A stretch of 64,000 bases of DNA from Streptomyces sp. 130 (GCF_007096885.1 NZ_VJNO01000030.1:1-64000), one strand, 5' to 3'; numbered from the stretch's first letter, positions 46,461 to 56,177 are shown. Notes: generated by a model from the letters alone, not told the origin. Program-made: numbers and translations.

Positions 46461-47318
46461 ATGTCGTCCCACCCGGAAGTGCCCTGGTCCCCGCCTGCCG
46501 AGCCGTCCCCCGGCCCGCCCGCCTCCGTGCGCTCCTCCCTGATCCGGCTGCAGGAGGACCTGCGCCGGGCCGATGACTCACTGGTGCGGCTGCTGGGGGC
46601 GTGGCGGTCCGACGGCCGTGCTGAGCCGGGGCAGTTCGTGGAGTTCTGGGAGGGGCGCGAGGCCCAGGCCCGCCGCCTGTACGAGCTGGAGTACGGGGCC
46701 CGGTCGTCGCTGCAGGGGTTCCAGTCGGGGGCCAACACGGTCGCTCCGGTCCCGTCCACGCTGGCGGGCCCGGCCGGCGTGGAGCCGCAGGATGAAGAGG
46801 TGGACGAGGAGGAGACGCGGGACGCCGGCGAGGAGCCCGCGCTGCGCAAGGACGGCAACCCCCACGCCGCGTACCGCGTCGTCGTGGACCGGGCCTTCCT
46901 CACCGAGCCGGAGGCGTTGCGCGCGCTGGACGAACGGCTGGCGGCCGGTCATCAGGTGCGGGTGGTGGACCAGCCCCTGATCAAGCTCCTCATCGCGGAC
47001 GAGGAGACCGCCATGGTCCAGCTGGAGGCGGGCCGTTCGGTGATTCTCGGGCCGCCCCTGGTCCGGCTGGCGGTCGAGCTGTTCGAGTCCGTGTGGCAGC
47101 GCTCGCGGCCGTATCTGCGGGAGGACGGCGACCTGGACCCGGCCGACCGGCGGCTGCTCCAGCTCATGCTGTCCGGGCTGACGGACGCGGCGACGGCCCA
47201 CCAGCTCGGCACGTCGCCCCGTACGGTCCAGCGCAGGCTGCGCGCCCTGATGGACGCGGCCTCGGTCTCCTCGCGCGTCCAGCTCGGCTGGTACGCGATG
47301 CGCAACAACTGGGTGTGA
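46461..47318 (+). CDS. HTH regulator with C-terminal LuxR-type domain
   Basis: 285-residue protein. The N-terminal half is helical with an acidic linker (PQDEEVDEEETRDAGEEP); residues 130-215 form an alpha/beta sensor-like domain (AAYRVVVDRAFLTEPEALRALDERLAAGHQVRVV). The C-terminal DPADRRLLQLMLSGLTDAATAHQLGTSPRTVQRRLRALM is a LuxR/GerE-like helix-turn-helix. Related Streptomyces proteins are regulators without a response-regulator domain. It sits between two subtilisin genes and is divergent from the first and convergent with the second, so control of the first protease is plausible but not shown. Confidence 0.82.
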   Translation: MSSHPEVPWSPPAEPSPGPPASVRSSLIRLQEDLRRADDSLVRLLGAWRSDGRAEPGQFVEFWEGREAQARRLYELEYGARSSLQGFQSGANTVAPVPSTLAGPAGVEPQDEEVDEEETRDAGEEPALRKDGNPHAAYRVVVDRAFLTEPEALRALDERLAAGHQVRVVDQPLIKLLIADEETAMVQLEAGRSVILGPPLVRLAVELFESVWQRSRPYLREDGDLDPADRRLLQLMLSGLTDAATAHQLGTSPRTVQRRLRALMDAASVSSRVQLGWYAMRNNWV

Positions 47319-47319
47319 G

Positions 47320-47362
47320 CGGCCCGCCGCCCGGGCGCGTAGGGCACCCGGACGGCGGACCG
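47320..47362 (-). terminator. Hairpin between the HTH gene and the second subtilisin gene
   Basis: Arms at 47320-47335 and 47347-47362 match over 16 positions with two mismatches. The mismatches become G-U wobbles in the - strand transcript, so it should work best for the subtilisin mRNA that ends at 47377. Confidence 0.65.
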
Positions 47363-47376
47363 TCGCATCCCGGTCG

Positions 47377-50300
47377 TCACATCCGGGCGGTGTAGTACTC
47401 CAGCGTCCGGCCGCGCAGGCGCTTCACCGGGTCGGTGACGCGGTCGGACATGGTGTTCTGCCGGAGGTAGTTGGTCACCACCCAGGTCAGGTCCTTCCCG
47501 TCGACCGTTCCGTCGTGGTTGATGTCGGCGGAGCGCTTCGCGGTGCCCCGGGCGTCGTACACGGCGGCGGCGTCGCGTACGTCGATGACGTCGTCCCCGT
47601 TGACGTCGCCCGCGACCAGGGAGGCCACGGACGAACCGCTCGTCCCGGCGACGGCCCCGTAGCCGTCCAGGCCGAGGTCGATGTCCTCGGTCCAGGCGAA
47701 GTGGCCGGGCACCCGGATCTCCAGGCGGTACGGCTTCTCGGCGGGCTTCAGTCCGGCGGCGGAGATCCGGGCGGTCGCGTCGGCGGTCATCGGGGTCCGG
47801 GTGCCGTCCGGGGCGGTCAGCTCGGCCCGGAAGCCGTCGAGGCTGTAGTCACGCCCGGTGTCGTAGCCGTAGTCCTTGGTCAGCAGCGCCTCGGCGGCGG
47901 GCCGGGCGCCGAAGGTGGACTCCGGGTTGAGCATCCGGACCGCGCCGTAGAACTGGATGTTCAGCGGCACCTTGGTGCCGGTGGTGTCCGTGGCGCTGGT
48001 GGTGCCCGTGGTGAGCCCCGCCACCGAGGTCCAGTGCTCGCCCGTCACCTCGTACGTCACCTTGAGCAGCGGCATCGCGTCACCGCTCAGGCCCTCCGGG
48101 TCCGAAACGTCGAAGCCGAGGGTGGTGTACGAGGAAGCGCCGGCCGACACGTCCGTGGTGGTGATCTTCGACGGGCCGTGGGCGGCCAGTTCGGCGGTCG
48201 GCTCGACGGAGGTGATCCGCACGTTGCGGTCGTCGTAGCGGATCTGGGAGCTGAAGGACTTCCAGTGCTTCAGGTCGTGGGCCGTCAGGGTGTACGTGAC
48301 GCTGTCTCCGGCCCGCGCCACGGGGGCGCCGGCGGCTCCGACGACGTACGGGACGCCCTCCCTGATGAGGTTGAGGGAGCGCACGTCACCGATGTTCCCG
48401 GCGGCGTCCGCGGGCCACATCTTCACGTAGGCGGTCGGCGGCCCGACGGACAGCGGCACCTGGGCGGTCACCTGGCCGTCGGCGTCGGCGTTGACGTGGC
48501 CGGTGGGCGCGTTGGGGCTGTACGTCGAGTAGTACAGCGCGTTGTCCTGCTGGCCGATGTCGAGCCCGGCCGCGTGGATCGCGTCGGTCTCGCCGTCGCG
48601 CAGCCGGCCCGAGAAGGAGAACGACTTGGCGCCGGCGGGGATCTCGACGACCGTGGGGCGGGAGGGGTCCCAGGCGCCGTACGTGTCCTCGTAGGCCGGG
48701 GCGTGCGAGTCGACGTAGATGTCGCGCAGCACCGAGTCGGTGCCGCCGAAACCGTCGGTGCCCACGATGCGCAGCTTGTAGTGGCCCTCGTCGATCCAGC
48801 GGCCCCGCGGGTCGAAGGGGGTGGCCGCGCGCCCGGTCACCGGGTGGTACCAGCCGCCGACCGTCGCCGGGCCGTACAGGACGCCCTCGGTGAGGCCGGT
48901 CGTGTTGATCCCGCCGATGTAGCCGAGGTCCTTGCCCCGGGCGTCGGCGAGGAAGATGTCGACGCTCGTCAGCTGCCCGGCCATGCGCAGGTCGAACGTG
49001 GCGGCCCCGCCGCCGACGGACCCGGCGTCGGAGAACTGGTTGGTCGAGATGACCGGCTTCGTCATGTCGACCTCGGCGAAGCCGGACTCGGCGACGCGCA
49101 GCCCGAACGGCATCCGCAGCGCGTGAAGTCCCTTGCCCTGTACGGGGGTCAGGGTGACGAAGCCCTCGTAGTAGCCGGCCGGCGCGTCGGCCGGGACCCG
49201 CAGGGCGACGCTGACGGGCGTGCTGCCGTGGGGCTTGCTGGTGACGTGGTCGTCGGCGGTCAGGGTGATGCCGGCGGCGCGGGCGTCGCCGGAGGCCCCG
49301 TTGCCCCGGGTGAATGCGGCGGCCACCTCGTAACGGGCCTTGCGGCCGGTGTCGTTGACCAGGTCCAGCCGCTTCTCGACGCGGGTGGACCGGCCGACCG
49401 GGAGCACCCCGAGATCGAGGGCGCCGGTCAGGTGGCCGAGCTCGGAGCGGGTGCCGTCCAGGGCGGTGTACGGGGTCTTCGCGGACACCTGGAGGGAGGT
49501 CTCGGTGTGCACGGCGGCGTACGGGTCGATCGCGCCGGCGCCCGAGTCGAAGACGCTCGCCTCGCCGGGCATCGGGCGGGCGGTGTTCATGAGGGACACC
49601 TTGACGGCCGCCGGGGTGAGCCGGGGGTCGTGCTGGAGGAGCAGCGCGGCGGCGCCCGCGACGTACGGCGAGGCCATCGAGGTGCCGCTGAGCCGGGCGT
49701 ACGCGGCGGAGTAGTCGCCGGTCCCCGGGGCGACGGTGTCGGCCGGGACGGACGACAGGACGCTGACGCCGGGCGCGGTGATCTCGGGCTTGATGGCGCC
49801 GGTGCCGTACACCGGGCCGCGCGAGCTGAAGTCCGCGAGGGCGCCGTTACCGAGCACGAAGGTGCCGGCCTGCGTGAACGTGACGCGTGCGGTGCCGCCC
49901 GCGGTACCGGCGGCCAGTGCGGCGCCCTCGGCGGCGGTGAGCGAGAAGGCCGGGACGTAGGCGGGGCTCTCGCCGATGTAGTTCGGGATGTGCCCCTCGG
50001 CCGCGTTGTCGTTGACGAGGAGGACGGCGACGGCGCCCATGGACGCGGCGCGGCGCACCTTCTCGTCCAGGGGGATGCCACCGCGCTTCACCAGGACGGC
50101 CTTGCCCTTGACGTCCTTGCCGCTGTAGCCGGCCGCGGTGCCGGTGGCGACGTCGGCGACGGGGTGGGTCCCGGAGGTGAGGCGGGAGAGCGCGTCGCCG
50201 AACGGGCGGGCCAGCAGCCGGCCGGTGGCGGTGGTGGCGCCCGCGCCGATGCGGTACTGCGGCAGGGTCATCGGTTCGTCGTGCGCGCCCACGGTGAGCG

Positions 50301-51486
50301 GCAGCGCGGCGGCGCCCGGGGTGCCGAGGGTGCCCGCGCCCGGGCCGCTGTTGCCGGCGGCGATGACGGTGGTGATGCCGGCGAGCACCAGGTTGTCCGC
50401 GGCTATCGCCTGCGGGCTCATCGGGTCGTTGACGGACGCGCCGAGCGACATGTTGACGACGTCCATGCCGTCGTCGGCCGCCCGGTCCATCGCGGCCATG
50501 ATGTCGCTGGTGCGCCCGCGCCCGTACGGGCCGAGCACCCGGTAGGCGTACACGGAGGCGCCGGGGGCCACGCCGTGGGCGGCGCGCTCCTCGGACTCGG
50601 CGCCCCGTCCGGCGACGATCCCGGCGACGTGGGTGCCGTGCTCGGTGTAATAGGTCGAGCCCTGGCTGGTCTCGACCTGCCCGGACGCCTTCCACTCGGC
50701 GTACGTCGTCTCCATCGGGTCGGAGTCCTCGTCGATGAAGTCGTAGCCGCCCTTGTAGGCGCCCTTGAGGTCGGGGTGGCGGTAGTCGATCCCGGTGTCG
50801 ATGATGCCGACCTTGACGCCCTTGCCGGTGAGGCCCTCGGCGTGCAGCCGGGCCACCCCGTCGTCGCCTCCCCCGGTGGCGCCGGAGGTACCGCCGCCGT
50901 CGGCGGGGGCGGGGCGGTCGAGCGCCTTCACGGTGGTGTCCGGCCAGACGGCGGCGACCTCGTCGTTGTCGAGGAGTCCGGCGACGCGGTCGCCGGGGAG
51001 CCGGAGGCTGACCCCGTCGAAGCCGTGGGTGTAGGTGCGCCCGGGCTTCGGGGCCGCCGCCTTCTTCCCCTTGCTCCCGTCCGCGGCGGGCTGCGCGAAC
51101 ATGTCGTCCAGCGCGGTGCGGAAGCGCTGGTGCGCCTTCGTCACGGCGTCCTCGGCCGCCGCCTCGCTGACCGTGCGGCCCTCGGCGGCGGCGATCAGGC
51201 GGGCGGTGCGGGCGGGCGGGGTCTTCAGCTGGACGATGACGTCGACGGGCTTGCTGCTGCGGAGCGCGGCCTCGTCGGTGAGGTGGAGGCCGCCGATGTC
51301 GAGGGAGGCCATGCGGTGCAGGGCCGCCAGCTCCTGGTCGTCCAGGGAGGCGAGCAGGCCGGCGGCGTCCGACGTGCCGGACGGGGAGGGTGCGGCGAAG
51401 GCGGCGGGGGCGGTGGCCGCGAGGGTGGCGAGCACGGTTGCCGCCGCGGCCAGGGCCAGGTGTCTGCGCCCCGGGGCTTGCGTCAT
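47377..51486 (-). CDS. Secreted S8 subtilisin with PA insert, cohesin-like and dockerin-like domains (1369 aa)
   Basis: Signal peptide and an I9-like propeptide (PVDVIVQLKTPP... THGFDGVSLRLPGD) precede the protease. The triad is Asp in VGIIDTGIDYRHPDL, His in EHGTHVAGIVAG and Ser in LSGTSMASPYVAG. A PA domain is inserted before the Ser (about 410-530: DVKGKAVLVKRGGIPLDEKV, MGAVAVLLVNDNA). Fn3/Ig-like modules follow. Around 1010-1110, VARAGDSVTYTLTAHDLKHW and VRITSVEP...DVSAGASSYTTLGFDVSDP look like a cohesin-type beta-sandwich. The end (about 1285-1340) has two EF-type dockerin loops, DVNGDDVIDVRDA and DINHDGTVDGKDL. Divergent from the third subtilisin gene. Confidence 0.9.
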   Translation of the reverse strand: MTQAPGRRHLALAAAATVLATLAATAPAAFAAPSPSGTSDAAGLLASLDDQELAALHRMASLDIGGLHLTDEAALRSSKPVDVIVQLKTPPARTARLIAAAEGRTVSEAAAEDAVTKAHQRFRTALDDMFAQPAADGSKGKKAAAPKPGRTYTHGFDGVSLRLPGDRVAGLLDNDEVAAVWPDTTVKALDRPAPADGGGTSGATGGGDDGVARLHAEGLTGKGVKVGIIDTGIDYRHPDLKGAYKGGYDFIDEDSDPMETTYAEWKASGQVETSQGSTYYTEHGTHVAGIVAGRGAESEERAAHGVAPGASVYAYRVLGPYGRGRTSDIMAAMDRAADDGMDVVNMSLGASVNDPMSPQAIAADNLVLAGITTVIAAGNSGPGAGTLGTPGAAALPLTVGAHDEPMTLPQYRIGAGATTATGRLLARPFGDALSRLTSGTHPVADVATGTAAGYSGKDVKGKAVLVKRGGIPLDEKVRRAASMGAVAVLLVNDNAAEGHIPNYIGESPAYVPAFSLTAAEGAALAAGTAGGTARVTFTQAGTFVLGNGALADFSSRGPVYGTGAIKPEITAPGVSVLSSVPADTVAPGTGDYSAAYARLSGTSMASPYVAGAAALLLQHDPRLTPAAVKVSLMNTARPMPGEASVFDSGAGAIDPYAAVHTETSLQVSAKTPYTALDGTRSELGHLTGALDLGVLPVGRSTRVEKRLDLVNDTGRKARYEVAAAFTRGNGASGDARAAGITLTADDHVTSKPHGSTPVSVALRVPADAPAGYYEGFVTLTPVQGKGLHALRMPFGLRVAESGFAEVDMTKPVISTNQFSDAGSVGGGAATFDLRMAGQLTSVDIFLADARGKDLGYIGGINTTGLTEGVLYGPATVGGWYHPVTGRAATPFDPRGRWIDEGHYKLRIVGTDGFGGTDSVLRDIYVDSHAPAYEDTYGAWDPSRPTVVEIPAGAKSFSFSGRLRDGETDAIHAAGLDIGQQDNALYYSTYSPNAPTGHVNADADGQVTAQVPLSVGPPTAYVKMWPADAAGNIGDVRSLNLIREGVPYVVGAAGAPVARAGDSVTYTLTAHDLKHWKSFSSQIRYDDRNVRITSVEPTAELAAHGPSKITTTDVSAGASSYTTLGFDVSDPEGLSGDAMPLLKVTYEVTGEHWTSVAGLTTGTTSATDTTGTKVPLNIQFYGAVRMLNPESTFGARPAAEALLTKDYGYDTGRDYSLDGFRAELTAPDGTRTPMTADATARISAAGLKPAEKPYRLEIRVPGHFAWTEDIDLGLDGYGAVAGTSGSSVASLVAGDVNGDDVIDVRDAAAVYDARGTAKRSADINHDGTVDGKDLTWVVTNYLRQNTMSDRVTDPVKRLRGRTLEYYTARM

Positions 51487-51827
51487 GATTCGTGGGCTCC
51501 GCTCTGGGCAGGGACGGACGGGGTCCCCCTCGTCTCATGAGCTGGGGGGACGGGCATCGCATGATCGTGGGTGCGTGGGCCTCCGGTTGGAAAGGGCAGC
51601 CGGTGGCGAGATCCCGCCTGTCGTCAAGTCGCCATTGCGGCCCGGTGAGTTCGGGAACTGGCGACAACACGTCGTGTCATAGACCCGCCACCCCGGTGTG
51701 CTGCGGCGCCCCGGCAGGGCTCGGTAGACCCGTGCCACGACCTTCCGCCCGGCGCCCGGCGCTCCGGCGGGAGATCCCCGACGTGGTCCCGGTCCTGCCG
51801 AGGCCCCCGCCATGCGAAAGGGCACTC
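51487..51827. promoter_or_regulatory. Divergent promoter region between two subtilisin genes, with ACACGTCGTGT dyad
   Basis: The 341-bp gap has no supported gene. At 51667-51677 ACACG-T-CGTGT is a perfect dyad around one base, which is a candidate operator for coordinated control of both proteases. Individual promoters could not be assigned. Confidence 0.35.
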
Positions 51828-54800
51828 ATGTCCCGCCCCACCACCACGCGCCGCAGACGCCGGTTCACCGCCGCCGTCCTCGCGGCCGGGCTGACCGGCT
51901 CGCTGATGAGCCTGTCGGCGCTGCCCGCGCAAGCCGCCGACGTGCCGCACCCCTTGGGCACGGCCGTCCCGGACGCGCCCAAGAAGGCCCTGGCCTCCCA
52001 GCGCGACAAGCTGGGCGCCCACGACCGTACGCTGCTCCAGAAGGCCGAGAGCAAGAAGGCCAGGACGGTCACCGTCCTGCTGGCCACCGGCGAGGGCGAC
52101 ACCGAGGCGCTGCGCGAGAAGGTCGCGGACCTCGGCGGCCAGGTCGCCAGGGCCGACGACAAGCTGGGCTATGTCCGCGCGACCGTGCCCACCGGCAAGG
52201 TCACCGCGCTCGCCGCGCTCGCCTCGGTCCGGGCCGTCGACCTCAACGAGACGTACAAGATCCCCGACCCGTCGCCGGTCACCACCGAGGACCGGAAGAA
52301 GGGCGGGAAGGGCGGCGGCCACGACGGTCCCACCCCGCCGGAGGGTCCCGGCCGCACCACCCCGGCCGACAACCCGTACCTGCCGGTGGCCGAGACGGGG
52401 GCGACCGGCTTCACCGCCGACCACCGCACCTGGGACGGGCGGGGCGTCACCGTCGGCATCCTGGACACCGGTGTCGACCTGGCCCACCCGGCGCTGCGCA
52501 CCACCACGACCGGGCAGCCGAAGATCAAGGACTGGGTCACCGCGACCGACCCGGTGACCGACAGCGACCCGACGTGGCTGGAGATGCGGCTGAAGGTCAC
52601 CGCGAAGGACGGCACCTTCCGCTACGGCGGGGTCGACTACAAGGCGCCCGACGGCGACTACGAGTTCCAGCTCTTCTCCGAGGCGGACACCTGGGGCGGC
52701 GAGCTGGGCGGGGACCTCAACCGGGACGGTGACACCAGGGACAAGTTCGGTGTCCTGTACCGCGAGGCGGACCACCGGGTGTGGGTCGACGCGAACCTCG
52801 ACCAGGCCTTCGGCGACGCCGACGTGGTGGAGCCGTACGCGAAGTCCGGCACGTGGGCCGCGTTCGGCGAGGACGACCCCGCGACGGCCGTCGCCGAGTC
52901 CATGCCGTTCACCGTGGAGTACCGCGACGACGTGGACCTGTCCGCGCGGGGCGGCACGAGCGCCGGCAAGAAGGCCGACTTCGTCAGCATCGGCATCGTC
53001 TCCGGCGCCCACGCCACCCATGTCGCCGGCATCACCGCCGGCCACGGGCTGTTCGGCGGGAAGATGGACGGCGCCGCCCCCGGCGCCCGCATCGTCTCCG
53101 AGCGCGTCTGCCTCTTCGCCGCCGGCTGCACCTCGTACGCCCTCACCGAGGGCATGATCGACGTCGTCGTGGACAAGGGCGCCGACGTCGTCAACCTCTC
53201 GATCGGCGGGCTGCCCGCGCTCAACGACGGCGCCAGCGTCCGCTCGGTCCTCTACAACCGGCTGATCGACGAGTACGGCGTGCACATCGTCTCGTCGGCC
53301 GGCAACGACGGTCCGGGCATGAACACCGTCTCCGACCCGGCGGTCGCCGACCAGGTCATCGCGGTGGGCGCCTCCGTCAGCAAGGACACCTGGTGGGCGG
53401 ATTACGGCTCCGAGGTGAAGGACCGGCAGTCGCTGTTCCCGTTCTCCGCGCGCGGTCCGCGTGAGGACGGCGGGATGAAGCCGGAGATCGTCGCCCCGGG
53501 CGCCGCCGTCTCCTCCATCCCGACCTGGATGCCCGGCGAGGGCGTCCCCCAGGCCGGTTACGAACTCCCCCCGGGCTACGGCATGTTCAACGGTACGTCG
53601 ATGGCCTCGCCGCAGGCCGCCGGTGCCGTCGCCGTCCTGCTCTCCGCCGCGTCCGCCTCGCACGTGAAGGTGTCGCCGGCCGGGATGCGGTCCGCGCTGA
53701 CCAGCTCGGCGACGTACCTGCCGGAGCAGCCCGCGTACGCGCAGGGCGCCGGCCTCGTCTCCGTACCGGCGGCGTGGAAGCTGCTGGCGAAGGGCATGAA
53801 GCCGACGGCGTACTCCGCGAAGGCGCCGGTCTGCGGTGCCCTCGCCGGGATGCTGGCCGCGCCCGGGTCGGGCACCGGCATCTACAACCGCTGCTCCCCC
53901 GAGGACGGCGGGCAGCCGCTCCACCGCCCGAAGAACTACACGGTGGAGCTCACCCGGACCGGCTCCGGCAGCCGTGAGGCCCGCCTCTCCTGGCTCGGGA
54001 ACGACGGTACGTTCAGCGCCCCGCGCTCGGTGAAGCTGGACCGGGGCAAGGCGACCGGCATCACCGTCCGCGCCCAGGCCAAGTCCGCCGGCGCCCACTC
54101 GGCGCTGCTGCGGGTGGACGACCCGGCCACGCCCGGCGTCGACCGGCTGGTCCCGGTCACCGTCGTGGCCGCCGCCGACCCGGCGAAGCCGTCGTACGCG
54201 GTGTCCACCGCGGGCACCGTCGACCGCAACGCCACCCGCTCCTTCTTCGTCTCCGTGCCCAAGGGCGCGGCGGCGCTGAAGGTGGACCTGTCCGGCGTAG
54301 CCGAGGACAGCCAGACCCGGTTCCTGGCGGTCGACCCGCAGGGCATGCCGGTCGAGGACACCGCCGTGAGCCGCTGCTACACCCACTTCTCGGACGAGAA
54401 GGACTGCGCCTCCGGCTCGCGCACGTACGAGCAGCCGATGCCCGGCGTCTGGGAGTTCGAGGTGGAGGCGCGCCGCACCTCGCCCGCGCTCGGCAACCCG
54501 TACCGGCTGACCGCCACCGTGCAGGGCGCCACGCTCGACCCGGCGTCCTCGGTGATCGACCAGGCGGGGCTGCACGCGGCGTCCGAGAAGAGCTTCACGG
54601 CCGTCAACCGGTTCGCGCCGGTGACCGCGCACGCGGTGGGCGGCGCCCTCGGCGCGCTCTCCGAGGCGCACCCGACCGTCGCCGACCAGGACATGACCGG
54701 CAAGCAGGTCACGGTCCCCCGGGACGCGACGCGCTTCGAGGTGTCGATGGGCAACGCCTCCGACCCGGACGCGGACCTGGACCTGTACCTGGTCGCGCAG

Positions 54801-56114
54801 TCGGGGGCGCTCGTCGCCTCCTCCACCAACGGCGGCTCCCGCGAGTCGATCGTGGTGGACGAGCCGGATCCCGGCTACTACCTGCTGTTCATCGCGGGTA
54901 CGGACGTGCCGTCGGGCAGCACCGAGTTCGACATCCAGGACACGATGTTCTCCTCGTCGCTCGGCTCGGTGACCGTGGACCAGGACGAGCCGGTGCGGCT
55001 CGCCTCGGGCCGGTCGACGAAGGTCAGCGGGCGTCTGGTCGCCGACACCCGGCCGCCCGCGGGCCGCCGTCTGGTGGGCCGGTTCTCGCTGGCGAGCGAC
55101 ACCGGCGCCACGCTGGGCAGCGCCGACGTGCTGATCGGCGAGGTGTCCACCCCGCACGCGGAGATCACCTCCTCGTTCGGTCCGGTCCTCGCCTTCAGCC
55201 TGGACGACCAGGGCCGCGTGGCCGGGTCGAAGCAGGTCTCCGGCCACGGCCGGCCGATGCGCTGGGACGCGGAGAACGGCATGACCCTGCTCGACGACGC
55301 CGGCGCCCGCGACGGCCACGTCCTCAGCCAGAGCCGGTCCAAGGGGTACGCCACCGGTCAGCTGACGCTCGCCGAGGGCACCCGGGCGGGGCTCTGGGAC
55401 GCGGACGGCAAGCTCACCACGCTGCCGCTGCCCGACTGGGAGTCCTACCGCTTCGCGCGCGGCTTCGCCGTCAACGACTCGGGTACGGTCGTCGGCAACG
55501 CCACGGGCAACGTCACCGACCCGGCCACGGGACGCTCCGTCGAGGTGAACGAGGGCTTCGTGTGGAGCGCCGAGGACGGCATGCGCAAGCTGCCGCATCT
55601 CACGGACGCCCGCGGCCTGACCGAGCCGGTCGCCATCAACGACGCCGGTGTGGTGGTCGGCCACTCCGCCAAGGACGGCCGGCGCCGCGCCGTCGAGTGG
55701 GACGCCGACGGGAAGATCACCGACCTCGGCACCCTGCCGGGCATGGCCGACAGCTACGCCCAGGGCATCAACGCCTCCGGCACGGTGGTCGGCTCCAGCG
55801 GTGACGACGCGTTCGTCCTGAAGCCCGGCGGCACGATGACCCGGCTGCCCGACTTCGGCTTCGACGCGCAGGCGCTCGCGGTGAACGACGCCGGCTGGAT
55901 CGTGGGCACGGCGGAGACCGCGCCGGACTCGGAGACCGCGGTCGTCTGGGACCCCCAGGGGCGTATGTACGAGCTGTCGGCGATGACCGGCTCCTCGCGC
56001 TTCGTTCCGCTGGAGGGCATCAGCGTCAACAACCGCGGCGAGGTGGCGTACTACGCCATGGACCGGGAGGGCGGGGGCTCGACGAAGGTGGTCGTGGCCC
56101 AGCTGCCTTCCTGA
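51828..56114 (+). CDS. Secreted S8 subtilisin with PPC-like domain and HAF-type repeats (1428 aa)
   Basis: Signal peptide (TTRRRRRFTAAVLAAGLTG, ending AQA) and a propeptide precede the catalytic domain: Asp in VGILDTGVDLAHPAL, His in GAHATHVAGITAG, Ser in NGTSMASPQAAG. About 180 residues separate Asp and His, including a Ca-loop-like DLNRDGDTRDKFGV. This insertion recalls pyrolysin/tripeptidyl-peptidase II-type subtilases. Later come a pre-peptidase C-terminal-like domain (DADLDLYLVAQSGALVASS, YYLLFIAG) and, from about residue 1110, repeated units of the type AVNDAGWIVGTA and INASGTVVGSS with W-D-P/E lines, as in HAF-repeat beta-propellers. The ATG at 51828 has AAAGGG upstream. Confidence 0.92.
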   Translation: MSRPTTTRRRRRFTAAVLAAGLTGSLMSLSALPAQAADVPHPLGTAVPDAPKKALASQRDKLGAHDRTLLQKAESKKARTVTVLLATGEGDTEALREKVADLGGQVARADDKLGYVRATVPTGKVTALAALASVRAVDLNETYKIPDPSPVTTEDRKKGGKGGGHDGPTPPEGPGRTTPADNPYLPVAETGATGFTADHRTWDGRGVTVGILDTGVDLAHPALRTTTTGQPKIKDWVTATDPVTDSDPTWLEMRLKVTAKDGTFRYGGVDYKAPDGDYEFQLFSEADTWGGELGGDLNRDGDTRDKFGVLYREADHRVWVDANLDQAFGDADVVEPYAKSGTWAAFGEDDPATAVAESMPFTVEYRDDVDLSARGGTSAGKKADFVSIGIVSGAHATHVAGITAGHGLFGGKMDGAAPGARIVSERVCLFAAGCTSYALTEGMIDVVVDKGADVVNLSIGGLPALNDGASVRSVLYNRLIDEYGVHIVSSAGNDGPGMNTVSDPAVADQVIAVGASVSKDTWWADYGSEVKDRQSLFPFSARGPREDGGMKPEIVAPGAAVSSIPTWMPGEGVPQAGYELPPGYGMFNGTSMASPQAAGAVAVLLSAASASHVKVSPAGMRSALTSSATYLPEQPAYAQGAGLVSVPAAWKLLAKGMKPTAYSAKAPVCGALAGMLAAPGSGTGIYNRCSPEDGGQPLHRPKNYTVELTRTGSGSREARLSWLGNDGTFSAPRSVKLDRGKATGITVRAQAKSAGAHSALLRVDDPATPGVDRLVPVTVVAAADPAKPSYAVSTAGTVDRNATRSFFVSVPKGAAALKVDLSGVAEDSQTRFLAVDPQGMPVEDTAVSRCYTHFSDEKDCASGSRTYEQPMPGVWEFEVEARRTSPALGNPYRLTATVQGATLDPASSVIDQAGLHAASEKSFTAVNRFAPVTAHAVGGALGALSEAHPTVADQDMTGKQVTVPRDATRFEVSMGNASDPDADLDLYLVAQSGALVASSTNGGSRESIVVDEPDPGYYLLFIAGTDVPSGSTEFDIQDTMFSSSLGSVTVDQDEPVRLASGRSTKVSGRLVADTRPPAGRRLVGRFSLASDTGATLGSADVLIGEVSTPHAEITSSFGPVLAFSLDDQGRVAGSKQVSGHGRPMRWDAENGMTLLDDAGARDGHVLSQSRSKGYATGQLTLAEGTRAGLWDADGKLTTLPLPDWESYRFARGFAVNDSGTVVGNATGNVTDPATGRSVEVNEGFVWSAEDGMRKLPHLTDARGLTEPVAINDAGVVVGHSAKDGRRRAVEWDADGKITDLGTLPGMADSYAQGINASGTVVGSSGDDAFVLKPGGTMTRLPDFGFDAQALAVNDAGWIVGTAETAPDSETAVVWDPQGRMYELSAMTGSSRFVPLEGISVNNRGEVAYYAMDREGGGSTKVVVAQLPS

Positions 56115-56122
56115 TCGCGTGA

Positions 56123-56168
56123 CCGGCCCCTCCCCGCCGCCGGAAGCCCGGTGGCGGGGAGGGGCCGG
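56123..56168 (+). terminator. Strong hairpin after the third subtilisin gene
   Basis: CCGGCCCCTCCCCGCC (56123-56138) pairs perfectly with GGCGGGGAGGGGCCGG (56153-56168), a 16-bp stem with a 14-base loop, beginning 9 bases after the stop. Confidence 0.85.
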
Positions 56169-56177
56169 CCCGCGCTC

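Noticed and set aside
41776..46542. 1588-residue open frame opposite the first subtilisin
   Set aside because: Shadow frame of low complexity, running through intergenic regions.
47515..51540. 1341-residue open frame opposite the second subtilisin
   Set aside because: Shadow frame; the - strand has catalytic triad and dockerin motifs.
51624..55664. 1346-residue open frame opposite the third subtilisin
   Set aside because: No domain, low-complexity Val/Gly/Arg composition. The + strand encodes a clear S8 protease.
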